Shown here one piece after another: positions 1-10,375 of a stretch of DNA of 64,000 nucleotides. This DNA is from Aphis gossypii (lineage: Eukaryota > Arthropoda > Insecta > Hemiptera > Aphididae). A program made the translations under genes and the position numbers. The notes beneath the pieces were generated by a model that worked only from the letters and a program-made list of their open reading frames with translations, did not search any database and was not told where the DNA came from. The stretch lies in NCBI RefSeq assembly GCF_020184175.1, contig NC_065532.1:7564001-7628000 (forward strand), read 5' to 3'. Within the stretch, counting starts at the first letter, position 1, and each line of letters begins with the position of its first letter.

Positions 1-791
1 AATCATGCATAACAGTGTAGTAATTTTTAAAATTTATTAAACCTCTGCTTTATTATCGACAGATCATTAAAAAATCATTACCTTCAGTGTATCGGAGTAA
101 CCATTATATTTTAATGATTTTAGTATGATGAGAAAGTATTTTCAATGATAAATGAATAATAAGTGTGTATAAATATTACACAGTAAAAGTATGTTATAGT
201 GAAGTGTGTTAAATGCTGAAAAAAAATGTCCCAAATACTAACTCTAGAGTATTCACATTTTATAAAAATTATAGCAGCTTACGGTATAAATAAAGTAGAT
301 GAAAATAATTTAATCTCCATGGTGTATTTTTGTTGAAAATATTTCCATGTTTTTAAATTAGAAAAAATGACTTAGTGTTTAAACAATTAAAAACTATTTT
401 AAGTTTCCAAGACTGAATTATTACACTGAATTGCGTGAAGGTGCTCATTATCACTTTGAAGAATCAAGTCTGCAGGAGGCCTATCTCGGGCTACCTTTTA
501 TATACACAGGTTCCTCCCGTATCATTGACATGTCCTTACTGGTCTGTCGAATGCTCATCATCGCGTTTCGCGAATTACATCTATCACGCTGATTAAGTGT
601 TTTTTTTAACTAAATCACATGTCAGATGACTCTGTGGTCAAATGGCGACCGGATGATAATTCAAACACACGAGTAAATGCTCTAAAATAGCTATACCCCC
701 GCTGTTTCTGATCATGGCTTTCGGTATCTTTTATAGTTTTAGTTATTCTGTTATTCAAACGTGGGAGACGTAGTGATGATTTTCAGTTTGC
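1..791. other. AT-rich noncoding flank
   Basis: No open frame resembling a gene is seen. Bases 322-480 belong to a dispersed repeat listed separately. The last bases before 792 are the pre-insertion target of the RTE element. Confidence 0.6.
322..480 (+). repeat. Dispersed repeat R1, partial copy a
   Basis: Shares stretches such as GTTGAAAATATTTCCATG and a TTACACTGAATTGCGTGAAG block with R1 copy b (5183-5412, same strand) and copy c (9776-10000, opposite strand). It is more diverged than b and c and covers only their 3' half. No coding capacity is evident. Its nature is unknown; a relic of a mobile element or of an old segmental duplication is possible. Confidence 0.5.
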
Positions 792-801
792 GACCTAACG
801 T
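792..801 (+). repeat. Left target-site duplication of the RTE element
   Basis: GACCTAACGT, identical to 2146-2155. The first G could also belong to the GAA tail in the right copy, so the duplication is 9-10 bp. Confidence 0.8.
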
Positions 802-803
802 TA

Positions 804-2123
804 AAAGGCAACCCTACTAAAACTGAGAACTATAGAGGAATTTCGCTACTGGACACATGCTATAAAATTCTGACAACACTGATATTAGAAAGGTTAAACC
901 CTTATGTTGAAGAAATAGTTGGGAATTACCAATGCGGGTTTAGGAGAGGAAAATCCACAACAGACCATGTTTTCACGCTAAGACAATTAATGTCAAAATA
1001 CTACGAATTTGGAAAGGACCTGCATCTAGTCTTTGTGGATTACAAGCAGGCGTACGATAGTGTAGACAGAGAAGAGCTTTGGAAAGCATTGGTATTTTTA
1101 GGAATACCCAAAAAGTATGTGAACCTAATAAAAGCATGTTACGAAAAAACACTATGCAGAGTGTGTTATATGCAAGGCATCTCAGATCCTTTTGAAGTCG
1201 AATCTGGCCTTAAACAAGGGGACGCGTTGTCACCTGCTCTATTTAACTTAGCCCTCGAAAAAATAATTAGAGACACAAACGATGACAGAAGAATGGAGAT
1301 AAGCAATGAACAAGTTAGATTAGCCTATGCAGATGACATTGTACTGATGGGTGAAACCAAGGAGGAAATCATCAACTCAACATCTAAACTCATAAATGCA
1401 AGTAAAGGAATAGGATTACATGTAAATGAGGGGAAAACTAAGTATATGGTCGTATCGAGAAGACCACCAAATATAGATTCCATAGTAGTAGATAATTATA
1501 AATTTGAAAAAGTTGATAATTTTAAGTATTTAGGCATAAACATCAACAACAAAAATGATATGCATATAGAAATAAATGAACGGATCACTAGTGGAAATAG
1601 ATGTTACTTCAGTATTATCAAACTCTTGAGGTCTAAGCTGTTATCGAGAGGATCAAAGATACTACTATATCATAGCTACCTTCGACCTGTGATAACATAC
1701 GCCTGTGAAACCTGGTCGTTAACTAAAGGTGATAGCAGAAGACTTATCACGTTCGAAAGGAAAGTGTTACGAACCATTTATGGACCAATCTTCAACCCAG
1801 AAACACAGACATACGAAAGAAGAAGCAACGAAAATATAAAGTCTCTTTATAATAAGCCAGATATACTCTACTTTATTAGGAAAAAACGACTAGAATGGTT
1901 CGGACATGTATGGAGGGCTGATGGACAATTAATTAAAAATGTACTTATCAATAAAATAAACCAAACGAGACCCCTAGGACGACCCAAAACCCGATGGATT
2001 GACGTAGTTGCCAAAGATATAAAAATGATAGACCAGGACGCAACTTTAGAAACAGCATATCAGAGAGAGAAGTGGACAGAAATTTTGATGGCAACGATGG
2101 TCCTGAATGGACCGCTAAGCTGA
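804..2123 (+). CDS. LINE reverse transcriptase, 5'-partial (endonuclease domain missing)
   Basis: The frame is open from base 780, and recognisable homology starts just inside the element at about 804, well before the first Met at 990. From N to C it shows the pre-motif ENYRGISLLDTCYKIL, QCGFRRGKSTTDH, motif A FVDYKQAYDSVDR, motif B GLKQGDALSPALFNLALEKI, the catalytic motif C YADDIVLMG, and a C-terminal region with RLEWFGHVWRADG. This is the usual RT order of RTE-like and other non-LTR retrotransposons. The product would copy element RNA at a nicked target in the nucleus. The N-terminal apurinic-type endonuclease is absent because of 5' truncation, so this copy cannot move on its own. About 440 codons remain and no frameshift or internal stop is seen. 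Confidence 0.85.
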   Translation, partial: KGNPTKTENYRGISLLDTCYKILTTLILERLNPYVEEIVGNYQCGFRRGKSTTDHVFTLRQLMSKYYEFGKDLHLVFVDYKQAYDSVDREELWKALVFLGIPKKYVNLIKACYEKTLCRVCYMQGISDPFEVESGLKQGDALSPALFNLALEKIIRDTNDDRRMEISNEQVRLAYADDIVLMGETKEEIINSTSKLINASKGIGLHVNEGKTKYMVVSRRPPNIDSIVVDNYKFEKVDNFKYLGININNKNDMHIEINERITSGNRCYFSIIKLLRSKLLSRGSKILLYHSYLRPVITYACETWSLTKGDSRRLITFERKVLRTIYGPIFNPETQTYERRSNENIKSLYNKPDILYFIRKKRLEWFGHVWRADGQLIKNVLINKINQTRPLGRPKTRWIDVVAKDIKMIDQDATLETAYQREKWTEILMATMVLNGPLS

Positions 2124-2145
2124 TGAAGAAGAAGAAGAAGAAGAA
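2124..2145 (+). repeat. (GAA)n tail of the RTE element
   Basis: The stop codon TGA is followed by TGA and then about six to seven AAG/GAA units. It works as the 3' end of the LINE and ends exactly at the target-site duplication. Confidence 0.8.
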
Positions 2146-2155
2146 GACCTAACGT
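2146..2155 (+). repeat. Right target-site duplication of the RTE element
   Basis: GACCTAACGT directly follows the (GAA)n tail and matches 792-801. Confidence 0.8.
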
Positions 2156-2940
2156 ATACCTGCCTTGGCTTTGGACTTAACTGGTTCCCAACGTTCATAT
2201 TTTTTTTGTCCGTCTAGATTGCATATGGTCGTTAAAGCCTAAAATGTAGTACCCACATGTGTTATATTTAGTATATAAGATATCAGAGCACAAAGCAAAA
2301 TAAAATATATCCGATGATCAATATTATTATATTAAATAATTAATAAATAGTGTAATATGCATCACTTACTGTCTTTATTGCTTAGATATTTTGGAATTGA
2401 AGCTATACTAACAGCGATGATTAAAAAAGGACACATTTTTTTTAATTGTTTTATATAAGGTATGGTGTTTATTGCGACGTTTTTATCGACAGCTTCATCC
2501 TAAAAAAGCACAAAAACGAATAACATTATAAGTAAAAATATATTTTATTATTTTTTTGTGATTCTTAATTGCGTGAAAGAATCTTGTGTATTGTGCAATT
2601 TAAATAATAATGACGATAAAATTGTATAACCATAAATTCTACCTTAACACTACAAAACATTATAATTTTATGTGTATATTTTAAATATATAAAAATTATA
2701 TTCAGTGAAAATGTAAACATTTTAAGTTGGAAGGAAGATTAACTAAGCACACATATTTTCGTTGCTTACTCATTAACCATGTATAACCTAAATCTAATGA
2801 TTCATCTTTAGATTCATTTATCTAGCCGGGAAATAGTTGAGCAGAACCACTTTTTACATGGTTTTTTTGACACGACATAATTTGTTTTAATAATCTTATT
2901 TTTATTGTTATTTAATATGCAGATAATTTTGTCGTTGATA
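2156..2940. other. Noncoding AT-rich spacer
   Basis: Contains the rest of the RTE insertion site and plain AT-rich sequence. I see no gene, RNA or bounded repeat. Confidence 0.5.
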
Positions 2941-3098
2941 ACTTTATTTTTAGAAATAGAAATCCGGAATCGTTATACTATTTTACTTTGATTATAATCA
3001 TATTGAGTAATATTATTGAATTGACGTGTTAAAATTAAAATCAATATAATAAATAATTATTATGATAGCTGCTTTATAAGTAAACAGTGTATACATAC

Positions 3099-3627
3099 AT
3101 CGTTTGGAGCCAAATACCATAATGAGTATCCTTTTACATTATGTTTTATTGCAAACTCGCACAAAATTTTTGTTTCTTCAGCATTGCCATCTTTAGTCAG
3201 TGCTGCACTCCAACCACTGTAAAATTCTTTTCTCGCTAATGCCACGATAACGGGTTTGTTTAAAGCTGTCACCGAATCGAGAAGTTCTAAAACGTATTTA
3301 CTATTTATATTATCTGTGTAACCAAACACTTAAGCTCTAAAAATGTAATACTATTTTTTTAAATTACATGATATATTCATATGAATAAAAACAAATTTTG
3401 ATTCTAAATATTTCTAGACATAATATCGTGTAAATATATGAAATAAAAATTGTTTAATTTACCTTCATCTACATTTATCACAGATTTTTGGTCGATATCA
3501 AATTTTTCATAAAGTATTGCATCACATTCATCTGGTAAAATTCTGGGGTCCAAATGCTTTGAACCAGGATTACATTTATCAGGATTTCCTTGGTAATAGC
3601 ACGTGATTTTATTAGAAAAATCAAAAA
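3099..3627 (-). pseudogene. GH18 chitinase-like gene, copy 1 (exons 2-3 only)
   Basis: Exon 2 is 3463-3627 and exon 3 is 3099-3286, both on the minus strand with AG acceptors and GT donors (GTAAAT and GTATGT). The lengths, 165 and 188 nt, are identical to exons 2 and 3 of copy 3, and the frame passes cleanly from one to the next. Exon 2 gives SNKITCYYQG, then LDPRILPDECDAILYEKFDI, matching strand 1 and strand 2 of a GH18 barrel. Exon 3 gives NKPVIVALARKEFYSGW, then KHNVKGYSLWYLAPND. The last part aligns with FDGxDLDWEYP but has K, S, W and L where D, D, D and E should be, so no catalysis is expected. No signal-peptide exon is seen upstream and exons 4-8 are missing. Homology to copy 2 continues about 140 nt into the next intron and then stops. 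It is a gene fragment unless spliced to distant exons. Confidence 0.7.
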
Positions 3628-3639
3628 CTAAATTATACA

Positions 3640-5182
3640 AAAAAGTTGTTATACATAAATATTAATTTTAAGAATTGTATATTATCCATATTTCAAATTG
3701 TATTAGTATATATCTATAATTTACACTATTAATTAATGTGTTATACGTTTATGACATTAGTTTTGATTTTTAAATAAATTATTTTTTTACATATTAATAC
3801 TATTTACATTCATCAAAATTAAGGTCACTAAAAAATTATAAATTATATGACGAAATAGTTTGATTTGATGTGACATATTATAGTTATTTTATAAAATATT
3901 TTATATAAACATTTGTAAAAAAAATAAAAAAAAAAGCAAAATTTTACGTAAAATTAGTTTGTAAAATTTAAAACTTTCACAAAATATTAATTTTAAAATA
4001 TAAATGATAGTAAAAATATTTAATATACAGGATGATTTTTTTATCAAAAACACTCATTATTTCAAAATATATGGTTTTTTTTCCCAATGTTTTTTTTCAA
4101 ATTTCTAGATACATGTTTTTTTACAACTGTATAAAAGTAAAATTTTTTTTACTCTTATATTCAATAGTTAAAAACTATCAACTTTTTATTTTCAAATGGC
4201 GATCTATATTAATAATTTCATAAATTAAAAAAGCCATTTTTATTCATGAATTTTCATGTTAAAATTTTTAACTTTCGTTGATCCGTCGGCGAGTTAAAGC
4301 TGCTCAAAGTTGGTTGGATTTGGAAGGTTTTTAGGTGTTATACATCAATACTAATTAGCATTGTCATAACTGGGATTTTTATTTGTAAAATCCAGTAGCT
4401 ATAATAGAACCTAATGAATTCGATATCGTCATCCCCATGGTGTAGCGGAGAGTAGTGATAATATTTGTACTTGTTACTATCTGCCCCATATAGCTTATTG
4501 TCAATTGTCATATAATTATAATTAATTGGACTAATACTATTATATATATATATTATATTATTATATTATATTATATTATATATTATATGTATGTCATATA
4601 TATACGTATGACGTTTGTGTTATCTTTATTTTTTTTTCAAATATGGTATCATTTAATCCAAATCAACTTGTTATAACCTTGTAAATAATTTTTTCCATAC
4701 ACAGTATACTAAATTAATGTTTTGTATGTTTCACAGATAATTCACTTGGTAGATGTAAATAGATTTTGAGTTATATATTAGCTGTATTATTTATTTACAC
4801 TTTTTCTAAATATTGCATAACGTCTGCCTGCCATTGTATGCAACGATGTTTGATTTGATATATATTTGTATATTGTATGATTTAAAAGAGTAGTTGATAA
4901 CTATCTGTACCGTTTTATGAATATTTAACATTTTTAGGTAGACTTTGTCAAGGTTTAAACTATTTTATTTTATTTTTAATTTGTTCGATAATTGTACCTA
5001 ATTTTCTGATACTAGCTAGTGAATATTTATCTGATTTTTCTGACTTTTTATGTAGTATATTTAAGTTCAATGTTTTGTCTGGCTTGATTCAAATTTTTGA
5101 GTTTTTTACCATTAGCATTTATGTTTGTGAATGATGAATTTTCGTAAAACATTCGCTTATACGATGATAAATATATATAACG
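3640..5182. other. Noncoding AT-rich spacer with simple repeats
   Basis: The first 120 bases match (inverted) the intron before exon 2 of copy 2. The rest is AT-rich with a TATTA/TA microsatellite at about 4538-4590. No gene is seen; the short open frame at 4032-4223 is low-complexity. Confidence 0.5.
4538..4590. repeat. TA/TATTA microsatellite
   Basis: Runs of TATATATA followed by repeated TTATA/TATTA units. Confidence 0.7.
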
Positions 5183-5412
5183 ATGGGCCCTACTTAGTAC
5201 TTAAATCTTAGAGAACCTCTGTAACAGACCATGCGCGAGTAACCGTTTGCGATGTTGAATTGAGTTGAAGTATTCTATAAAATTTACTAATCGATGAGTA
5301 TTCATTGTTGAAAATATTTCAATGTTAAAAAATTGACTTATTCCCTAGGACAGAATTCTTACACTGACTGGCGTGAAGTTACTCGTTCTAACTCTGAAGA
5401 ATCACGTCTACA
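5183..5412 (+). repeat. Dispersed repeat R1, copy b
   Basis: Closely matches the reverse complement of 9776-10000 across its whole length, including GAATTGAGTTGAAGTATTCT, GAGTATTCATTGTTGAAAAT and TTGACTTATTCCC. No open frame. The position next to the 5460-5990 inverted arm suggests it was duplicated together with GH18-like gene flanks. Confidence 0.65.
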
Positions 5413-5459
5413 ATAAGTGGACTGTCTCTCGATAGAGAACCTCTAGTACGTTAACTCCC

Positions 5460-6005
5460 AACTTATTACATATGTTACTTGGAACATGTTTTACTCTAGA
5501 ATTTCTTTCGGGTAACCACGAACGTTAAAATTCTTAATTATGGTCATCATAGAATTTTACCTACATATAGGGATTTACAAAAATTTACTCACATTGTTGT
5601 ATAAAATTTATACTTTATTTAATAACAGTTTATTGGAAAATTATAGATGAAAAATACAAATCCAATTATATATTAGTGGTAACCGTAATTTTTAATTGTT
5701 ATTATTATATTATTAATATTATTATCAACAAATTTTAATAATTCAGTGACTCCAAAAAATATAACATACATAATATGTTTGTTTATGAGTTAAGGATTTA
5801 ACATTTAGTGAAATTACAAAATAAATTAATATTTAATGGTATAGTTGGTTATTTAATTGGATAGATTGTTGAGTGTACGTCAATCTTCGAACATGATATT
5901 ATCAAACCACCTGTGTATCCAGCCCATATATTGTATATACGTTGATTTACATCCACAAGTGTTACGCATAAATATATCCCGTATTTACATAAATGTACAA
6001 ACATT
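5460..6005 (-). repeat. Left arm of a large inverted repeat (GH18-like 3' end and flank)
   Basis: Bases 5460-6005 pair with 7167-7735 in inverse orientation. Shared landmarks include TTGGATAGATTGTTGAGTG against the complement of CAATCAACTATCTATCC, the ATTATGGTCATCAT block against ATGATGACCATAATTATGAA, and TATGTTACTTGGAACATG near the outer edge. Both arms run from a terminal coding exon into 3' flanking DNA. Confidence 0.7.
5849..6005 (-). pseudogene. GH18-like terminal exon relic (minus)
   Basis: Read on the minus strand it contains TGTGGATGTAAATCAACG and then AGYTGGLIISCSKIDV, ending at a stop codon. This matches the last exon of copy 3, which has CGCKTT and then AGFTGGLLTPCPNFD. Between TGTGGATGT and GCTGG the relic is 8 nt shorter than copy 3, which puts the two halves in different frames. 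No AG acceptor is found at the upstream edge. No other exon is nearby on the 5' side, so this is a dead fragment. Confidence 0.7.
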
Positions 6006-6925
6006 AGTAAAAAAAATATAAATTTTTTGTGTTTCACTAGTTATTAACTCTTTATTTGATAGTAAATTAACAAATTTTTATATTTATATAATTAAAATAA
6101 TACAATATTTAAATGCCCAAGCGGGTGTATAAAACAATATAAAATAATAGTACCTATTTAAGCAAATAATCAGAACAGTTGTATAAAATAGTAAAATAGT
6201 AGCTTATAATAATGAAAGAACTATAGTGGGTGGTAATATAACAATGAAGATAAATGATGTATACATATATATTTATATATATATATATTATATAATCGTT
6301 AAATACCCGAATCCCTGAAACGGGTGTACAAATAGGATTCAGTGTACTATTAATAATATGCATAAATGGAATACAGAACCTGTATGATAACGTTTCCTTA
6401 TTTTGGTACTGATTGTTGTGGATGACGATGCCATGGCGTATTTGAATTGGCGGTTTTAGTGGTATGTGGTTTACGATAGAGAAACGTACATCGTCACCTA
6501 TAGCCAACCAAGATTTAGGTATTGTAATTCAAAGACCTAAATTCATTGCCGAAATTACAGAGTAGGTGAAAAGTATTGAAAGAAACCTAACGGTAACGAG
6601 AAAGTACAGCCGGTGACACGTTAAGATCTGAAAGATCTGATAATGAGTATGTGTCTACTGTATTGTAACGAAATTTTATCGTTGCCAGTAGTGAAATCAT
6701 TTGTGACCTTACCGTGTCGACAGCTGGATTGTCTAAGAGGCTGTGGTGTAAGATGAACAATTTTATGAATTTTCAACTACAAAATTACTTGCATTTTTCC
6801 GTGATTTTGATGTATTTCGTAAAAATTTGAGCTTTAAAAATTAAAATTTTAACCTAACCTATGTTGTATGCTGGCATCAGCATATTGACCTTATATTCGA
6901 AATTATTCAGTGAAAATATAATTCA
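6006..6925. other. Spacer between the inverted arms
   Basis: About 0.9 kb with an AT microsatellite near 6270-6300. An open minus-strand frame at 6154-6507 has no family resemblance that I recognise and ends in low-complexity sequence, so I do not call it a gene. Confidence 0.5.
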
Positions 6926-6933
6926 ATTATATA

Positions 6934-7111
6934 CATGGGCGCCCACAAAAAACATTTTAGGGGGGTCAAAATAAAAAAATTCTCAAATGTAAGGTTATAA
7001 AGATAATAATAATATTATGGTAATATTTATTGAACTAAAAGTCTTAAATATTTTTTGTCCAGTGGGGGGAGGGCAAGTGCCCCATCTTGCCCCTCCCAAT
7101 GTGCGTCCATG
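6934..7111. mobile_element. Short nonautonomous hAT-like MITE with 8-bp TSD
   Basis: A 178-bp block begins CATGGGCGCCCAC and ends with the imperfect complement GTGCGTCCATG. It is flanked on both sides by ATTATATA (6926-6933 and 7112-7119). It contains G-rich and C-rich runs unlike its surroundings, including GGGGGGAGGGCAAGTGCCCC. An 8-bp target duplication and short imperfect terminal inverted repeats are typical of hAT superfamily elements. There is no coding capacity. The AT-rich duplication could be chance in part, hence moderate confidence. Confidence 0.65.
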
Positions 7112-7166
7112 ATTATATATTTTTTTATGGTTTTTAAAAGAAAATTTTTACATGATCTACATGTAG

Positions 7167-7328
7167 GAATCGTAGTCTCAGGTTTGGATTGGTATGATTA
7201 TTGTAAACAGTTGTAAATGTCAATCAGCGTTTAATGGATTTTACTATGTACGTGCTGGCTACATAGGTGGTTCGATAATACCATGTTCGAAGTTTGACGT
7301 TCAATCAACTATCTATCCAATTAAATAA
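7167..7328 (+). pseudogene. GH18-like terminal exon relic (plus)
   Basis: Preceded by CATGTAG, it reads SGLDWYDYCKQ, then after a 1-nt shift CKCQSAFNGFYYVRAGYIGG and PCSKFDV to the stop at 7326-7328. The order matches copy 3 (VDRDDVYNDCGCK, then FAGFTGGLLTPC). The spacing from GAT to TGT is 25 nt instead of 24, so the frame breaks. A polyadenylation-like AATAAA at 7369-7374 sits where copy 3 has one. No upstream exons lie within reach on the left. Confidence 0.7.
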
Positions 7329-7735
7329 CTAACTATTTCATTAATTTTTAAATTAATTTTGTAATTTAAATAAATGTTAAATACTTAACTCATATACAAA
7401 CATTCGTATGTTGTATTTTTTGTAGTCACTGAATTATTAAGATTTGTTGAAAATAATATTAATATTATAATATCATAATAATTACAATTTAACATTACGG
7501 TTCACTACTAATGTATAATTGGATTTTTATTTACATCTATAATTTTCAAATAAATTGTTATTTATACTATACAATATGTCTAAATTTATGTAAATATCAC
7601 TATGGAGATAAAACTTTATGATGACCATAATTATGAATTTTAACGTTTGTGGTAACTTGAAAAAAATTCTAGAGTAAAACGTGTTGCAAGTAACATTGTA
7701 CCTATGTAACAATAGTTAAGTGTTAACTTACTAGA
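7167..7735 (+). repeat. Right arm of the large inverted repeat
   Basis: Inverse counterpart of 5460-6005. Starts with the terminal exon relic and continues through the 3' flank up to the R2 repeat. Confidence 0.7.
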
Positions 7736-8150
7736 TGTTATCTTAGGTTGAGACGGGTTGAATCCAAGTTGGTCAAACTTAATGAATTAATTTTGCTTTC
7801 AAGTTTATTAAATACAATACATTACAATACAATACAATACAAACATTTTTTTAATTTGTGTGTGGAATAATACGCGTGTTGGTAGTTTGATTTATTTCAT
7901 TGATTCACTGATGCAATACTAATGCCGATTATTCGTCTGGGATTTTAACACTTGATGTCCTTAGTTCGTAGGTCTTGCTTAGGCTGCTGCAGTTTCCACA
8001 GAGTGATCTTTCGCAATAGAAGTTCTTTGGTCGTATGTTTTTTTAAAGCTGGTGTAATGTAGGTTAGTAGTAAGATACGAATTTTCCGTGAACTGCTCAA
8101 TTGAGTGTCACAAGGATAGCATAGGGATATAAAGCGGGAAACTCATGTAA
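7735..8150 (+). repeat. Dispersed repeat R2, copy a
   Basis: Direct duplicate of about 9960-10375. Shared landmarks include GTAGGTCTTGCTTAGGCT, GAGTGATCTTTCGCAATAGA, and TTTTCCGTGAACTGCTCAA. It includes a short (ACAAT)n tract at about 7813-7842. Noncoding; nature unknown. Confidence 0.65.
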
Positions 8151-8684
8151 TATGATTTCAGATGCGGATAGCTCAAAACAGTGGCACATTGTGTGTAAAA
8201 AATTAAATATACTTAAGCTCCGAAATAGTGCACCAACACCCATTTAATAAATAAAAAAAGATAAATTTATGCTCTGTATATGCATTTTTATTCATTAAAC
8301 TACTTATTTTAAATCATTAAGAAAAAAAAAATTTGTAAAACAATTATAAAAACTAAATATAATTGTCAAAACTACTATTTATATACCAGATACCTACACT
8401 TTTTTATAATTACTTATTGCAAATATTTGTTTTACAAGTATACTTCAGGCATGGCATGTATATATATTATATAATATATAAATATAAATGGGCAGAGTTT
8501 ATTTAAAAAAAGATTTGATTTTTTATGACACTATATTAATTATAATTTAATTGAGTATTAATAAAAAAAAAAAAAAAAACATTTACGAATTAGGTATTTT
8601 AAAATCAGTATTTTATTATATTAGCAATTTTTTGGTCTTGAATTAAAGTAAAAAACGTACCTATTAATTTATAATAATTTAACA
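8151..8684. other. Noncoding upstream region of GH18-like copy 2
   Basis: AT-rich, with an A16-18 tract near 8563-8579. It should contain the former promoter of copy 2, but I see no convincing match to the conserved upstream block shared by copies 3 and 4. Confidence 0.4.
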
Positions 8685-9624
8685 ATGATTTTATACTTGT
8701 TATTTTTATATCACTTCAGTGAGTCGATCGCAGCAAACGAATCGATGGGTATGTGTATTATTTTTAATGCGTAGAGCTATTATTATAATATAATTCTCCC
8801 AAAACTCATCAGTACAATATAGTACCACGTTATCAAACTTTAAACTTTATTTACTGAAAAAGCATTAAATTACTCTTTAATTGAGACACACTAAAAATGT
8901 ATTATGTAATAGTAAAATGCATACCTGTCCTATATTTGGTGTAACTACTGTAACTTACTCTCTCAAGCTAATAGTTGCGATGGTAAATTATAGATATGTT
9001 CAAACACAATTTGAAATATGGATTACATAAAATTATAAAAATATTAAGGATAACATTTTTTTTTGTATGATTTAGGTTATGATGTTTCTAACAAAATTTT
9101 ATGCTATTACCAAGGAGATCGTGGCAAAAGTGATCGTTTTTTTACAGATAATGTGGATCCCAAAAAAATACCAAGCGAATGTGATGTAATACTTTACGCA
9201 TTATTTCAAATCGACCAATCATCTATAATAGAAGTAGATGAAAGTAAATTAAATAATTTTTATTGGATATATTTTACATGATACTAACCTAACCTATGTT
9301 TATAGATATTGAGAATACAAATTTGATTGTATTTATAAACTCATTGTGTAATTAAAAAAATAAGTACATAATATTACATTAATTATAGAGGTAATAAATG
9401 TGTTTCATTACACACACAATGTAAATACATTTTAGCACTTCTCAAATCAGTGACAGACTTAAAAAAAACCGGTAATCGTGTTATTAATTAGAAAAGAAGA
9501 TTACACTGGTTGGACCAAAATATTGGGTCCTGATGGCAATACTAATGATGCAAAAATCTTATGCGATTTTGCAACTAAACATAATATACAGGGATACGAT
9601 ATATGTAATTTCGGTCCAGACGAA
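8685..9624 (+). pseudogene. GH18 chitinase-like gene, copy 2 (exons 1-3, frameshifted)
   Basis: Exon 1 (8685-8748) encodes a signal peptide, MILYLLFLYHFSESIAANES, ending in phase 1 at G|GTATGT. Exon 2 (9076-9243) begins with GYDVSNKILCYYQG and carries NVDPKKIPSECDVILYALF. Exon 3 (9436-9624) carries the VTDLKK block and KHNIQGYDICNFGPDE. In the A-run at 9461-9468 there are eight A against seven in copy 3. That +1 shift leads to a stop soon after, and restoring frame needs its removal. The last base of exon 2 is A instead of G, which weakens the donor. The motif aligned with FDGxDLDWEYP has Q, D, C and F at the acidic positions. Exons 4-8 are absent; intron sequence ends at about 9770 against an R1 repeat. 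Secretion would have been the ancestral fate. Confidence 0.75.
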
Positions 9625-9775
9625 GTATGTATACACTATCTACTTATAAACCATACACCATGATAATTAAATTTTTTACTTTCAACACGTTAGTTTAATA
9701 ATATTACTCAGTATGATTATTATCAAAGTAAAATAGTATAACAATTCCAGATAGGTATTTATTTATTTTATTCTC

Positions 9776-10000
9776 CAGAGTTAGACGAGCACTTTCACGC
9801 CAGTCAATGTAAGAATTCTGCACTGGGGAATAAGTCAAATTTTTAACCTTGAAATATTTTCAACAATGAATACTCTTAGATTTATTTTCTAAACTTTAGA
9901 GAATACTTCAACTCAATTCAATGTCGCAAACACCTTGTTCGTGTGTAGACTGTTACAGAAGTTGTCTTAAGTTGAAATGGGACCAATCCCAAGGGGTTTC
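9776..10000 (-). repeat. Dispersed repeat R1, copy c
   Basis: Reverse complement of R1 copy b (5183-5412), truncating copy 2 after its third intron starts. It runs without a gap into R2 copy b. Confidence 0.65.
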
Positions 10001-10375
10001 CTTGTTAAGAAAAAAAAGATGAGTTACTTATTTTCAAGTTTATTTTAATATTGTATTTATACAATAAGTAAAAATTTTTCAGCATGTCACAATAATATGC
10101 GTGGTTCGAATTCGATTTATTGCATTCACACGATGATTTAAAGTTACAGTCAGTATTTTCCCGGGTTATCCGCATTGGAGTACTTAGTTGTAGGTCTTGC
10201 TTAGGCTTCTGAAGTTTTCTCCGAGTGATCTTTCACAATAGAAGTTGTTGGGTCGCAAGTTTTGCTTAAGATGGTGCAACGTACGTCAGTAGCAAAATAC
10301 GAGTTTTCCGTGAACTACTCAAGTAAATGTCACAATTGAAGGATAGGAATAATATAGGTACTCCTTAGCGAGAAA
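9960..10375 (+). repeat. Dispersed repeat R2, copy b
   Basis: Direct duplicate of 7735-8150 with numerous point differences and small gaps. Noncoding. Confidence 0.65.

Larger units (their letters stand above)
802..2145 (+). mobile_element. 5'-truncated RTE-type LINE insertion with target-site duplication
   Basis: The insertion is bounded by a perfect 10-bp direct repeat, GACCTAACGT, at 792-801 and 2146-2155. The body carries only the reverse transcriptase and C-terminal part of a LINE polyprotein. Immediately after the stop codon comes a short (GAA)n tail instead of poly(A). A short 3' UTR with a simple-repeat tail and 5' truncation on target-primed integration are known traits of RTE-clade LINEs. 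The intact frame and exact duplication suggest a recent insertion. The clade assignment is inferred from the tail and from the style of the protein C-terminus. Confidence 0.85.

Noticed and set aside
6154..6507. 117-codon open frame on the minus strand
   Set aside because: No recognisable motif, C-terminal third is low-complexity, and it lies between inverted arms full of relics.
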